64,000 nucleotides of DNA from Microcoleus sp. FACHB-61 (GTDB taxonomy: Bacteria; Cyanobacteriota; Cyanobacteriia; Cyanobacteriales; Microcoleaceae), in assembly GCA_014695295.1 (NCBI GenBank), contig JACJNY010000059.1, positions 1-64,000 on the forward strand, read 5' to 3'. A model generated the notes under the pieces. It saw only the letters and a list, made by a program, of their open reading frames with translations, did no database searches and was not told the origin of the DNA. Shown piece after piece: positions 52,351 through 61,721 of the stretch. A program made the translations under genes and the position numbers. The stretch's first letter is position 1. Each line of letters opens with the position of its first letter.

Positions 52351-53928
52351 TTAAACTACCGATTTGAGATTTAAAGCCGCTTTGTTAAGTGTTTGGGTGC
52401 CAACTCGACTTTGGGTGATACCGCTGGCTGTTTCCGCTGCTCCTTTATTCAGAGCATTCATCGCATCTACCACTTGCTCAATAGCGATCGCCTGCTGTTT
52501 GGTATTGAGATAAATTTGCTGACTGCTCACCACCACATTGTTAATTGCATTAGCAACATTGTTAAAAGTCTCCGCCGTACCTTCAGTCAATTTCAGGGTA
52601 TTATCTAAATTTTTATTGCCCTCATCTGTTACAATCACTGTCTTATGAATGGCATTCTGAATATCGTTTATCAAATCATTAATCTGATCCGCCGATTTCT
52701 TGCTTTGATCTGCCAGTCTGCGAATTTCCCTCGCCACCACCCCAAACCCCTTTCCTTGTTCTCCGGCTCGTACTGCTTCCACTGTGGCGTTAATCGCCAG
52801 CATATTAGTTTGATTAGCCAAATCGCTGACTAAATTGGTAATATTAGCAATCTGATTGGTTTGCTGGCTCAAATGTAAAACTTGCTCGGCGATAGCTCCG
52901 ACTTTTTCCGTCAAAGTCAACATTCCCTGCTGGGTTTTCTGCACTACTTTACTGCCTTCTGCTGCCATGTTTAAGACATGACTGGCATTCTCAAGGGCTG
53001 ACTCGGCTTGCATAGCTGATTGCCTTGATGATGCGCCCAATTCATCCATTGTGCTAGTTGTTTGATTAACAGAAGCAGCTTGTTGTACAGCAATACGTTC
53101 CTGTTGCTCAACATTAGCAGCGATCTCGGTGGAAGAACTGACAATCATATTAATAATACCTTTCAGAGCCTTATCTAAAGGTTTGGCGATGGCTATACTT
53201 AAAGCTATTCCTAAAATAATCGCTGTTAGCGGTCCCACTGTCATCCCCAGTAATACAGATACTTGAGTTTTACTAATAGCATCTTCTGCGCTTTTATAAG
53301 CGTCGTCAGCTTGTTTTCTGTTAGAAGCAGCAACTGCTAAAGTAGATTTTTCCGCTTGAACAAATTTAAGGCGGATTACCTTAGCTTGCTGACTGAGCTT
53401 ATTCAATAGGTTACTAGCTGTGTTTGCTCTAGCCATTTCGGGCGAATTACTTTTACCCTCCTTAATTAGTTTTAGCTGCAAACCCAAAGGATTCAAAATT
53501 CCCAGTTTTTCAAATTCTTGATTAATTCGCAGGAGTTCTCGATCTGCCTGCTTCCACTCCTCCCAATACTTAAGCATTTGTTTATATAGTGCGTCTTCAT
53601 CTGAGGTACGTGGAGTGGCTTCGTATGCTTTAAACCCCTCTTTAATCTGCTGCCAAGCCTTGTCCATTCTGTTTAAGGCATCTTGCCTTTCTGCTTTAGT
53701 GAGCGCCGGATTAATTAGTGCTCTCTCTGATGACTCAATTTGGGTTTGTCCCTCGTTAATTTTCAATAATCCTTCAATACTCGGTAAGTTATTTTTACCT
53801 ATAGTATCTAGGTGCTGACTGAGATTAGATGTTGAACTCCATCCTACCCAGGCAACTAAAAATACTAAAAGTCCCATAATCAGAAATGCGCCGATCAGTC
53901 TGGTTTGTAAATTCAGGTTTCTAAACAT
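52351..53928 (-). CDS. Methyl-accepting chemotaxis protein
   Basis: A 525-residue chemoreceptor. It has a first membrane helix at about residues 10-30, a four-helix-bundle ligand domain (about 35-215) and a second helix at about 222-248. No complete HAMP domain is obvious. A signalling coiled coil has the tip NATVEAVRAGEQGKGFGVVA (about 380-399), followed by REIRRLADQSKKSADQI. It signals to CheA/CheW and, in motile filaments, affects phototaxis or gliding. No che genes are adjacent, and the ligand is unknown. Confidence 0.94.
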   Translation of the reverse strand: MFRNLNLQTRLIGAFLIMGLLVFLVAWVGWSSTSNLSQHLDTIGKNNLPSIEGLLKINEGQTQIESSERALINPALTKAERQDALNRMDKAWQQIKEGFKAYEATPRTSDEDALYKQMLKYWEEWKQADRELLRINQEFEKLGILNPLGLQLKLIKEGKSNSPEMARANTASNLLNKLSQQAKVIRLKFVQAEKSTLAVAASNRKQADDAYKSAEDAISKTQVSVLLGMTVGPLTAIILGIALSIAIAKPLDKALKGIINMIVSSSTEIAANVEQQERIAVQQAASVNQTTSTMDELGASSRQSAMQAESALENASHVLNMAAEGSKVVQKTQQGMLTLTEKVGAIAEQVLHLSQQTNQIANITNLVSDLANQTNMLAINATVEAVRAGEQGKGFGVVAREIRRLADQSKKSADQINDLINDIQNAIHKTVIVTDEGNKNLDNTLKLTEGTAETFNNVANAINNVVVSSQQIYLNTKQQAIAIEQVVDAMNALNKGAAETASGITQSRVGTQTLNKAALNLKSVV

Positions 53929-54481
53929 AATATTTTTCCTTCCTTCTACTCTTCTACTACAGTGATCCTCGCTGGAGTCATGAACACATATTGTATAGTA
54001 TAGCCTTTTTCAGGTAGATGAAATATATGTTTACATTTTACATTTTAGAATTGGTAATTAATTGGTGAGTACCTCCCGCTCCTGAAAATCGCTATAGATT
54101 TTGGGTGATAACTCGGTTACGGTAGCTCTTTGGTTGTCATCAGGCTGAATCCATTTTATAAACCTCTTTATTGTCTATGTTAAAACCTGTAACTACACAA
54201 ACAAAGCCTGCCCGCGCCAACTAGAAAAAGTGGTATGATTATAATTAAGTTCTGACTTCAAAGATCGAGTCGTTTTTACACAAATGAGGTATCATATCGC
54301 TGACTAATTTATAACAGTAAAAGATCAACCAGAAGATAAATGAACTCTAATTCGATCGAGAGTCACAGCATCACCATAAGTGGAGGGATCGCCGGCTGGC
54401 AGAGCGCTTGACGAGGTGGCGACCCCTCGACTCACAGCACGCTTGTTTGCCACGGCGCGAAAACATCATACATTACTAACA
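53929..54481. other. Gene-free stretch between the chemoreceptor and the IS630 remnant
   Basis: I find no ORF or RNA gene that I can support. The part at 54380-54440 is GC-rich relative to its surroundings (GGATCGCCGGCTGGCAGAGC) and may belong to the left flank of the decayed insertion sequence. Confidence 0.5.
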
Positions 54482-55431
54482 ATGAAAGCTTGTTCTATTG
54501 ATATTAGAAAAAAAATTATCGATGTTTATCATTCCGCAACTCATCTCATAAAAAGCAATAGCTAACCTTTTTTTGTGGCTCTCGGTTTCGTCCAAAAATT
54601 ACTTAAGCAGTATAGTGACACCAAAAATATTCCTCGTCGATCTAATCGATGGAGAATAAAATGCAAGCTCAAGGCAGAACAACTGCTCCTCTTAGCCCAA
54701 TTGATTGAAGCAAATAATGATGCAACTATCGCAGAGTTCCATTATTTACTATATCAAAAAACTGGTGTTACCATCAGCTTTGACAACAATGGGAAGAATG
54801 ACAAAACTATTGAATATGACTTTCCAATAAAAAACCTTCTTTCCTTTAGACAAAGATAGTGATAGGTTTCTCAACCTGCGATATGGGTTGGTGCATAAAA
54901 TCAGACAAATTACTTTAAAAAAGTTAATATTTATTGATAGATCAAGAGTAAACTTGGCAAGAATTAGGTTATATGCTCGGTATGAAAAAAGGCTCAAGAA
55001 GGAGGAAAACACACGAAAACACCCGGAAAAAATGTTTAAATAATTGGAGCTGTATCGGTTAAGTAACTCCTAATATCAATTAATTTAATAGGGAACTAAT
55101 GCAATTACATTTGAGGCTTTTATTATCCAAAAACAGTAAGGAAATTATGGAAAGGTGCTTGGGTAGTGAGGAAAATCTTAGTATAAATATGGATAAAAAA
55201 GTAGATAAAGCCATCAAGGAAAGGGCAAAATTAATATACTTATCGCCCTATTCACCGGATTTGTAACCAATTGATAATTTATGGTCAAAACTTAAAAATA
55301 TTCTGCGTTCTCTCAACCAAACAAATTATCAAGAATTAGAAAAGGAGATAGAGTTTGCATCCGGTCAAGTTTCTAAGCAAGCTCTTTGGAACTGGTTTAC
55401 ACAGTTCTGTTATTGTACCTCATCTATCTGA
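54482..55431 (+). pseudogene. Degenerate IS630-family transposase
   Basis: Fragments in order: KACSIDIRKKIIDVYHSAT, an in-frame stop, then VALGFVQKLLKQYSDTKNI and LLLLAQLIEANNDATIAEF. A frame change leads to MGRMTKLLNMTFQ, a stop, and LIFIDRSRVNLARIRLYAR. Further on come LIYLSPYSPDL, a stop, and PIDNLWSKLKNILRSLNQTN, ending WNWFTQFCYCTSSI. The catalytic FIDESGVN block has become FIDRSRVN and several stops interrupt the gene, so it is long dead. Terminal inverted repeats were not found. Confidence 0.85.
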
Positions 55432-55439
55432 GAAAGGCT

Positions 55440-55604
55440 ATACGGAAATCGAAAGTGTCTGTGTACACGTTCTAGCGGGGACTGGACAAATTCAGTCTAG
55501 CCAAGTGTGGAAATCCCGTAAGGGAAAAACCCGAAAAGCCACACTGTGAAGTTTGGAAGCCCACGCCATAACTGTAGTCAGTTTGGCGTTGGGAGGAGGT
55601 TACT
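55440..55604 (+). mobile_element. Probable IS200/IS605 right-end remnant
   Basis: GTGGAAATCCCGTAAGGGAA followed by AAACCCGAAAAGCCACACTG and a CCCACGCCA...TGGCGTTGGG hairpin ending GAGGTTAC resembles the 3' end of cyanobacterial tnpB genes and the structured right end that gives rise to their guide (omega) RNA. No tnpA or tnpB body is present. The assignment is by recall of the general pattern. Confidence 0.45.
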
Positions 55605-55612
55605 GCTTTTCC

Positions 55613-55831
55613 TTAGTCGATCGAGATTGACTGAGGCCCCGTGCTTTTACCGTTGGTGGCTTCGGCTGGGGGAGTCGTGTAGGAAGTTGAACCGGCTTGA
55701 TCGTCGATCCAGCTTTTAACGGGCTCTTCGTGAAGGTTGAGTCGAAGCAGGCCAGAAAAAAATCCGCCAGTGAAAGCGATCGGCTGTTGGATCAATTCTT
55801 TGACCACGGGGATGAGTTCGTCGATGAACAT
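55613..55831 (-). CDS. Conserved small cyanobacterial protein
   Basis: A 72-residue protein (MFIDELIPVVKELIQQPIAF, then TGGFFSGLLRLNLHEEPVKSW) with a Ser/Thr/Gly-rich disordered tail. I recall similar small proteins in other filamentous cyanobacteria with the same PVVKEL and GGFFSGLLRLNL stretches. One amphipathic or weak membrane helix is possible. Function unknown. It is divergent from egtC. Confidence 0.65.
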   Translation of the reverse strand: MFIDELIPVVKELIQQPIAFTGGFFSGLLRLNLHEEPVKSWIDDQAGSTSYTTPPAEATNGKSTGPQSISID

Positions 55832-55996
55832 TCAAGAGTCTCCTTGTGCTGCAGGGGTTGTACTTTAACTTTACCGTTTGTACAGCGATGCTGGCAGCCG
55901 CCTACAAAAAACCCTGTCCCCAGCGCTGAAGATGGGCGATCGGCAAAGAAGCCGGCTAATGGCCTACAATGCTAATCACATTGCTGCAAAAATTTT

Positions 55997-56785
55997 ATGT
56001 GCCGTTTGCTTGGCTACCTTGGGGAGCCGATTTTACTCGATGCTATTGTGTACAAGCCGGAACATTCCCTAATTGTGCAGAGTTACGAGCCCCGCGAAAT
56101 GACTTCTGGCGTACTCAATGCTGACGGTTTTGGTATTGGTTGGTATCACCCGCACCTAGATACTGACCCGTTTACGTATAAAAATGTACAGCCAATTTGG
56201 AGCGACATTAACCTTCCGAGTATCAGTCGATACGTTGAATCCGGATGCGCGATCGGATATGTTCGCAGTGCAACTTCAGGACAAGCTCTAGATTTGAGCA
56301 ACTGTCAACCGTTTCAGAACGATCGCCTGCTGTTCGTACACAACGGCTTCGTGGAGAATTTTCGGCAAACTCTTTACAGACCAATTCGCGATCGGCTCAG
56401 CGATACGCTTTATCAATCAATTAACGGCACTACAGATTCAGAGCATATCTTCGGCTTGTTTGTCAATGAATTGACAGCCGGAAATCTGACTCTAGAAGCT
56501 GCTTTGCAAAACTCGCTGAAAACTTTGGCAGAGCTAGCAAACTTTCACCAAGTAGAATTTTCAGCTAATATCATTATCAGCGACGGACACCAGCTCGTCG
56601 CCTCTCGCTTTGCTTCCCAAAAAGCCCCTCCTTCCCTCTATTGGCTGCGGGACGATTTAAATTTCCCGAATTCTGTCATCATAGCTTCTGAACCTTTATT
56701 TGATGGCAATTGGCACGAGTGTCCAGTCCAGAGCATTATCAGTACCGGAGTAGATCGTGATATCGAAATCTATCCAATCTTGTAG
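55997..56785 (+). CDS. egtC: Ergothioneine biosynthesis glutamine amidotransferase EgtC
   Basis: A 262-residue class II glutamine amidotransferase-like hydrolase with the N-terminal nucleophile Cys2 (MCRLLGYLGEPILLDAIVYK), NADGFGIGWYHP and FVHNGFVENF. In ergothioneine synthesis it removes glutamate from the gamma-glutamyl-cysteine-derived sulfoxide intermediate. The egtB gene starts 29 bp before its end. Its presence suggests the gamma-Glu-Cys route; no egtA or egtE is in the window. Confidence 0.93.
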   Translation: MCRLLGYLGEPILLDAIVYKPEHSLIVQSYEPREMTSGVLNADGFGIGWYHPHLDTDPFTYKNVQPIWSDINLPSISRYVESGCAIGYVRSATSGQALDLSNCQPFQNDRLLFVHNGFVENFRQTLYRPIRDRLSDTLYQSINGTTDSEHIFGLFVNELTAGNLTLEAALQNSLKTLAELANFHQVEFSANIIISDGHQLVASRFASQKAPPSLYWLRDDLNFPNSVIIASEPLFDGNWHECPVQSIISTGVDRDIEIYPIL

Positions 56786-58013
56786 AGAGGCAATTTATCG
56801 CGATTTGCAGCAATGTCGCCGCGGCACTTTCAAGCTATTTACAGACATCGACTACGATACTTTTTGCCGCCAAGCTCATCCTGATTTCAGTCCGGTTGGC
56901 TGGCACTTAGGTCACATTGCTTATACTGAGGATTTGTGGCTGTTGCAGCGGTGTGCTGGGTTGGAGCCGGTCTTTCCTGAGTATCACCGACTGTTTGCTG
57001 CTGATATTTTGCCTAAAAAACAACGGGTTTTTCTGCCGACGTTACCTGAAGTTGGATTATATCTGGACGCGGTGAGAAAAAAGGTCTTAGATTATTTAGA
57101 AGTAGCGCCGATCGACGAGCAAGAACGTCTCTGGCGGTTTATTATTCAGCACGAAAGCCAGCACTGCGAAACAGTTGCTTTCGTGTTGCAAATGCAAAAA
57201 AAGAATGAAGAAGAAGGAAGAGGGAAAAAGGAAGAAGGAAGATTAATTACCGAGTCCCGATTACCAATTACCGATTCCCCGGCGATTGAAATTCCGGGCG
57301 GGGAATTTTACATGGGAAGCGATGCTGCTGAGGCTTTGGATAACGAGCGATCGCGCCACCTGTTTTATTTAGAAGCATACTCGATCGATCGCTATCCAGT
57401 CACTTGCCGTCAATACCGAGATTTCATGGAATCCGGCGGCTATCAAAACCCTGATTGGTGGTCAGGGGACGGCTGGAAATGGCTGCAATCTACTAAAGTC
57501 GATCGACCGCTTTACTGGTCAGACAATCCCGCTTTCAACAACCATCCAGTCTGCGGCGTGAGTTGGTACGAAGCCGAAGCTTACTGCAACTTCACCGGCA
57601 AGCGTTTGCCATCGGAAGCCGAATGGGAAAAAGCTGCTACTTGGGATGCCACAAATCAAACATATCGCATCTATCCTTGGGGAGAAGAACCGCCAAACGG
57701 CAGCCTGTGCAATCACGGCAATAATATTGCAAATACCTCGCCAGTTGATGCCTTTCCCAAAGGAGCAAGTGCGATCGGCTGCTGCGATATGTTGGGCAAT
57801 GTTTGGGAATGGACTGCTTCAACTTTTGACGCCTATCCGGGATTTGAAAGTTATCCTTACAGGGGATATTCTCAAGTTTATTTTGATGGAGAACACCGGG
57901 TTTTGAAAGGCGGGAGTTGGGCGACTTTTCCGCAGGCACTGCGATCGAGTTTTCGGAATTGGTACTATCCGGGCGTGCGGCAAATTATTTCTGGTTTTCG
58001 CTGCGCTAAGTAG
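56757..58013 (+). CDS. egtB: Ergothioneine biosynthesis protein EgtB (iron-dependent sulfoxide synthase)
   Basis: A 418-residue enzyme that joins hercynine with gamma-Glu-Cys or cysteine using O2. The GTG at 56757 overlaps egtC by 29 bp. The N-terminal DinB-like domain has the iron ligands in GWHLGHIAYTED and IIQHESQHCETVAF. The FGE-sulfatase-like domain begins IEIPGGEFYMGSDA and ends GGSWATF...SGFRCAK. The linker (nucleotides 57200-57282) is a run of Lys/Glu/Gly then TESRLPITD, encoded by repeat-like DNA, and is not expected in the family. Confidence 0.95.
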   Translation: MISKSIQSCREAIYRDLQQCRRGTFKLFTDIDYDTFCRQAHPDFSPVGWHLGHIAYTEDLWLLQRCAGLEPVFPEYHRLFAADILPKKQRVFLPTLPEVGLYLDAVRKKVLDYLEVAPIDEQERLWRFIIQHESQHCETVAFVLQMQKKNEEEGRGKKEEGRLITESRLPITDSPAIEIPGGEFYMGSDAAEALDNERSRHLFYLEAYSIDRYPVTCRQYRDFMESGGYQNPDWWSGDGWKWLQSTKVDRPLYWSDNPAFNNHPVCGVSWYEAEAYCNFTGKRLPSEAEWEKAATWDATNQTYRIYPWGEEPPNGSLCNHGNNIANTSPVDAFPKGASAIGCCDMLGNVWEWTASTFDAYPGFESYPYRGYSQVYFDGEHRVLKGGSWATFPQALRSSFRNWYYPGVRQIISGFRCAK

Positions 58014-58380
58014 TTCGCTATTTCATTAGAAGGATTGGGTGCACGGCTCCGTGCGCCCCTTGTCGTAGTGACGACTAAAGTCCTCACTACGAACTTATAA
58101 GGGTTATTTTACGGATACCATATAAAAGGATTGATGGGGAATTAGGGACAAATTTGTTTGCGAAATGCCAAAGCTTTTATCAGGTAAAAATATTAAATAA
58201 AAAAACTTTTGTGAAGTTTTTTATAATTTTAGTTGATAATTTTTAAGTTTTAATTGTGGATGCGATCGCCATCCGGTAAGACAATACAGAACCGAGATTG
58301 GCATGAAAAATCTGACTTGAGCGCGATATTTGGCAACGCGGTTGCGTGCTATACCGATATGTGCATCTAAAAATTACTTT
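58014..58380. other. Gene-free stretch between egtB and egtD
   Basis: It contains a GCACGGCTCCGTGC hairpin (about 58042-58055), a diverged copy of the CCTCACTACAAACCT repeat followed by GGGTTATTTTAC (58081-58114, also at 61427-61455), and AT-rich DNA. It separates egtD from egtCB, so egtD probably has its own promoter. Confidence 0.6.
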
Positions 58381-59427
58381 ATGAAATCCCCAAGACTCTC
58401 CGACACGACAAACTCAGCCTCAACGAAAGAAAAGCGGCTGCACTTAGAGCGACTGGTGAGCGCTGCGGCGCCCACACCCGCAGAAATCAATGCTGGCAGC
58501 GATGTAGTTAGCGGGTTGACTCAAACCCCCAAATGCCTGCCTCCAAAGTATTTCTACGACGATCGCGGCTCGAACCTGTTCGAGTTGATTTGCCAGTTGC
58601 CAGAATACTACCTGACACGCACTGAGACAGCGATTTTGCAGGGGTGCGCGCGGGCGATCGCAAATTTAACGGGCCCCTGCGAAATTGTGGAACTTGGCAG
58701 CGGCAGTTCCACCAAAACTCGGATTCTCCTGGATGCTTACAGTCAACTCGAATATCCCCTGCACTATTTGCCGATCGACATCAGTCCTACTATCCTAGAA
58801 AGCAGCGCTTGTCAACTGTTGGCAGATTATCCGTCGCTCCAGATTCACGGACTTGTCAGCACTTACGAATTAGCCTTAGCTAAAATTGCACCGTCGCCGT
58901 TGCCAACCCGAATGATTTGCTTTCTAGGCAGTACCCTCGGCAATCTCAACGCTCAAGAATGCGATTTGTTCTTCTCGCAAATTGTCGGTGCATTGCAGCC
59001 GGGAGAGTATTTTTTGCTGGGAATTGACTTAGACAAATCTAAGGATATTTTAGAGCCTGCCTACGATGACAGCCAAGGAGTGACGGCGGCATTTAACTTG
59101 AATATGCTGCGGCATTTAAATCGGAGGTATGAGGGAAATTTTGATTTGGCGCAGTTCGAGCATTGGGCTTTTTACAATCAAGAAAAATGTCAAATTGAAA
59201 TGCACTTAAAAAGTAAAAAAGCGCAAACTGTGCAGTTGCGCTCTCTAAATTTAACGGTGGAATTTGCAGCGGGAGAAACTATCCGTAGCGAAATATCGCG
59301 CAAGTTTAATCTCAATAATGTAAAGAAAGAACTTTCGCAGCGTGGTTTAATGCCGGTGCAAGTTTGGACAGATCCAAATCAGTGGTTTGGTTTGATGCTT
59401 TGTCAAATTTCTGATGTTAATAAATGA
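58381..59427 (+). CDS. egtD: L-histidine N-alpha-methyltransferase EgtD
   Basis: A 348-residue SAM-dependent enzyme that trimethylates histidine to hercynine, the first step of ergothioneine synthesis. The start chosen is the ATG at 58381 (MKSPRLSDTTNSASTKEKR); an in-frame ATG is found at 58330 but its codons look intergenic. Motifs are LPPKYFYDDRGSNLFE, the SAM loop EIVELGSGSSTKTRILLDA, YLPIDISPTIL and CFLGSTLGNLN. Confidence 0.93.
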   Translation: MKSPRLSDTTNSASTKEKRLHLERLVSAAAPTPAEINAGSDVVSGLTQTPKCLPPKYFYDDRGSNLFELICQLPEYYLTRTETAILQGCARAIANLTGPCEIVELGSGSSTKTRILLDAYSQLEYPLHYLPIDISPTILESSACQLLADYPSLQIHGLVSTYELALAKIAPSPLPTRMICFLGSTLGNLNAQECDLFFSQIVGALQPGEYFLLGIDLDKSKDILEPAYDDSQGVTAAFNLNMLRHLNRRYEGNFDLAQFEHWAFYNQEKCQIEMHLKSKKAQTVQLRSLNLTVEFAAGETIRSEISRKFNLNNVKKELSQRGLMPVQVWTDPNQWFGLMLCQISDVNK

Positions 59428-59451
59428 GTTCTTCAGATATTACCCACAGTC

Positions 59452-59572
59452 AGGACACGGCAGTGCCGTGTCCCTACAAATCGGGCGATGGTTAAATCGG
59501 ATTGGAGGATGGCGTCGGACCCTCGGCCGCGCTACGACGTTTTGGGGTAGGGACACGGCACTGCCGTGTCCT
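59452..59572. repeat. MITE-like element with perfect 26-bp terminal inverted repeats
   Basis: The left end 59452-59477 and the right end 59547-59572 are exact reverse complements over 26 bp. Each end is itself palindromic (GGACACGGCA, one base, TGCCGTGTCC). Total length is 121 bp. It lies between egtD and the gene ending at 59629. Confidence 0.85.
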
Positions 59573-59628
59573 CAATTTCTGTGTTGTCGATGGTTCTGAA
59601 TTCAGGATATCCTCTTACCAATTACCAA

Positions 59629-60240
59629 TTAACAAATCGGCCGCTGTCCGGGTTTTACGGCGTGAATGTACTCGCTGCCCGATGTCGGCCATCCCCGCTT
59701 GTAATAAGCTTCCTCCGGCTTCCCCCAGCCCAACTGCAACAAAATTTCCAGAAAATCCAACTTTTCCCAGTTCGAGAGGCTGGCCCATTCTGTGCGCTGG
59801 GCTATAGCCTCTACATCAACAGGCTCGATCGATCGAAAATCCTTCCCGCTGTTAACGCTTAAATACAAATCCATCCCCGCAGTTACCTGCTGCCAAAATT
59901 CCAACATAGAAATCTTAGCCGCCTTCAGCGTGATCAAATCAACCGGTAGAGCTATTAATTCGTCATCCACTGCCGGATAGCGTAGAGTATTGCCTTTAAC
60001 CGCAATTTCCCGCCAGACAATCCCAGAAACTTGATGTTCCCGCTGGTATTCGTGCACGGCAGCCTTAAAATTTTGATAGGCAGTGAACTTCTGCACGCCC
60101 TCAGATTTGAGAAAGCGGTCAATCACGGGGTTGCCTGTAGCAGGAGTTTGAGTCAAGTTGAGGCGCCGCCCATGCAAGCAGGCTTGGCGCTCTTCTTCGA
60201 GGATTTTAATGAGTTCCGCCGTGCTGTAGACCTTGGACAT
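59629..60240 (-). CDS. Conserved cyanobacterial hypothetical protein
   Basis: A 203-residue soluble protein beginning MSKVYSTAELIKILEEERQA with LNLTQTPATGNPVIDRFL, and later VSGIVWREIAVKGNTLRYP, WEKLDFLEILLQLGWGKPEE. No signal peptide, membrane segment or known catalytic motif is visible. It is well formed and of ordinary codon usage, so it is probably expressed. I do not recognise a domain name. Confidence 0.75.
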   Translation of the reverse strand: MSKVYSTAELIKILEEERQACLHGRRLNLTQTPATGNPVIDRFLKSEGVQKFTAYQNFKAAVHEYQREHQVSGIVWREIAVKGNTLRYPAVDDELIALPVDLITLKAAKISMLEFWQQVTAGMDLYLSVNSGKDFRSIEPVDVEAIAQRTEWASLSNWEKLDFLEILLQLGWGKPEEAYYKRGWPTSGSEYIHAVKPGQRPIC

Positions 60241-60513
60241 CTTTATTCAGGCAAAATCAAGATACTGGCTGATATTCGGCTGGTTTTCTCAACTAATCTT
60301 CGGTAAAGATAGTTTGGTTCTTCTGGGCAATATTCAGTTTTGCCGTTATTCTAACTTTTCTTTGTGCTTAATTCTAGTTTGATAGTTTACAGGAGTCGAA
60401 CCCAGAAATCCCGACAGCCTCTTAAAAAAAGAAGTTAAGAGGATACCGAATCACGAACTAGACTAAAAACTGCACCGCAGACGTACCTCGCGGGATTTTT
60501 TGACAAAAACAAA

Positions 60514-60533
60514 GCCCCCTCGAAGGAGGGGGC
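60514..60533 (-). terminator. Rho-independent terminator for the RRM gene
   Basis: On the minus strand GCCCCCTC, CTTC, GAGGGGGC is followed by TTTGTTTTTGTC, a strong stem with a stable tetraloop and a U-run, 117 bp past the stop of the gene at 60650-60964. Confidence 0.9.
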
Positions 60534-60649
60534 AAAACTGAGTTAGAGGTTTGCGAGTTTTATTTGGCGGGTCGATCGAACAACCCGAAAAAAAAGCAGC
60601 ATTCGCACCTGCCGTCAACTACCAGAACTCAAATTTTCAGTCTCAAAGC

Positions 60650-60964
60650 TTAGTAGCGTCGTGAAGAGCGATCTTTGTCGCCCCAGCCACCGCCGCCGCC
60701 CGAGGAGCGTTTGTTGTTGTCTTCGCGAGGTTTGGCTTTGTTGACTTTCAAGTCGCGGCCCATCCATTCAGCACCGTCTAGAGCTGCGATGGCTGCTGCT
60801 TCTTCAGCCTCGCTTGCCATTTCCACAAAAGCAAAACCCCGCATCTTGCCTGTTTCCCGGTCCATTGGCACTTGGACGCGGCTTACTGTACCGTACTCGG
60901 CAAATACTTCGCTGAGGTCGTCTGATGTTACCTCATATGAAAGATTACCCACGTAAATCGACAT
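60650..60964 (-). CDS. RRM-type RNA-binding protein with Gly-rich tail
   Basis: A 104-residue RRM protein. The start at 60964 (MSIYVGNLSYEVTSDDLSEV) matches other Rbp proteins; the open frame extends upstream but encodes unrelated sequence. RNP2 is IYVGNLSY and RNP1 RGFAFVEM. The tail SSGGGGGWGDKDRSSRRY is typical of cold-induced glycine-rich Rbp proteins. It is a paralog of the RRM gene at 51312-51599. A clear terminator follows. Confidence 0.96.
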   Translation of the reverse strand: MSIYVGNLSYEVTSDDLSEVFAEYGTVSRVQVPMDRETGKMRGFAFVEMASEAEEAAAIAALDGAEWMGRDLKVNKAKPREDNNKRSSGGGGGWGDKDRSSRRY

Positions 60965-61273
60965 AAAATCTCCAGAATCATTAGGGTGCAGAGATTTAGA
61001 TTCGGAGAGACGCTTGTAAATAAACACCAACAAACTACGCAACCGAATTTAATTCTTGGAAAACCACTATAACATGAAGCCAGCATAATCAGCAATTGGC
61101 TGTCATAATTTTCAATTTTGGGTGCCGTCGGGCAATCGGCAACAGAAAGTATTCGTGATAATTGACATCTTATACTCTTAGCGTCATCAGCTTGGTTTCT
61201 TGCTGCCGGATCGAGCCCAGAGCCGAGATTTTTTGTTGATGTTACCCGGTTGATTGGGTTTTATTGAGAACAG

Positions 61274-61305
61274 TGCCTGAGATCAGTTATAACTGATCTC
61301 AGGCA
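61274..61305. other. Perfect 15-bp palindromic stem (2-nt centre)
   Basis: TGCCTGAGATCAGTT, AT, AACTGATCTCAGGCA. It is followed by TTTTC on the plus strand. It lies in the 757-bp gap between the RRM gene and the TPR gene, which otherwise holds a CACCGCAGAGGGCGCAGAGC repeat near 61537 and no gene that I can support. Confidence 0.75.
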
Positions 61306-61721
61306 TTTTCAGGAACAGGCCGGCATCCTGCGTGTTCCACCAGAGATCGATGTTTTTAATCGCAGATTCATCTTCTGATTAGTTAATGTTTGCCGATAAT
61401 TCATATTATTTCCTATCGAAAAACCTCACTACAAACCTGATAGGGGTTATTTTACTGGGCAGGATATTATGACTTCGTTGAGCGAATTTCATCGGGATAT
61501 TGCAATACTATTTAATTTGTGAATTAGATTTTTTTATGCACCGCAGAGGGCGCAGAGCACGCAGAGGAGGAGAAAAGAGGGAATGTTTTAGGAGTGTTGG
61601 CCGTCAGAGCACTGCACAGCTTATATCTCACAGCGAGCCTCCTGCTAGGGAGCAAGATATATCTGGCTTCGTGAGTTCACAGCGAACACTACGAAAGAAA
61701 GCTATCATTCGGATGCTCCCA

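Noticed and set aside
55355..55549. 64-codon plus-strand ORF
   Set aside because: It overlaps the IS630 transposase tail in another frame and then runs through the probable IS605 end; no protein features.
60380..60410. tRNA T-arm-like GGGTTCGACTCC on the minus strand
   Set aside because: The flanks do not form a T-stem and no acceptor, D-arm or anticodon arm can be drawn around it.
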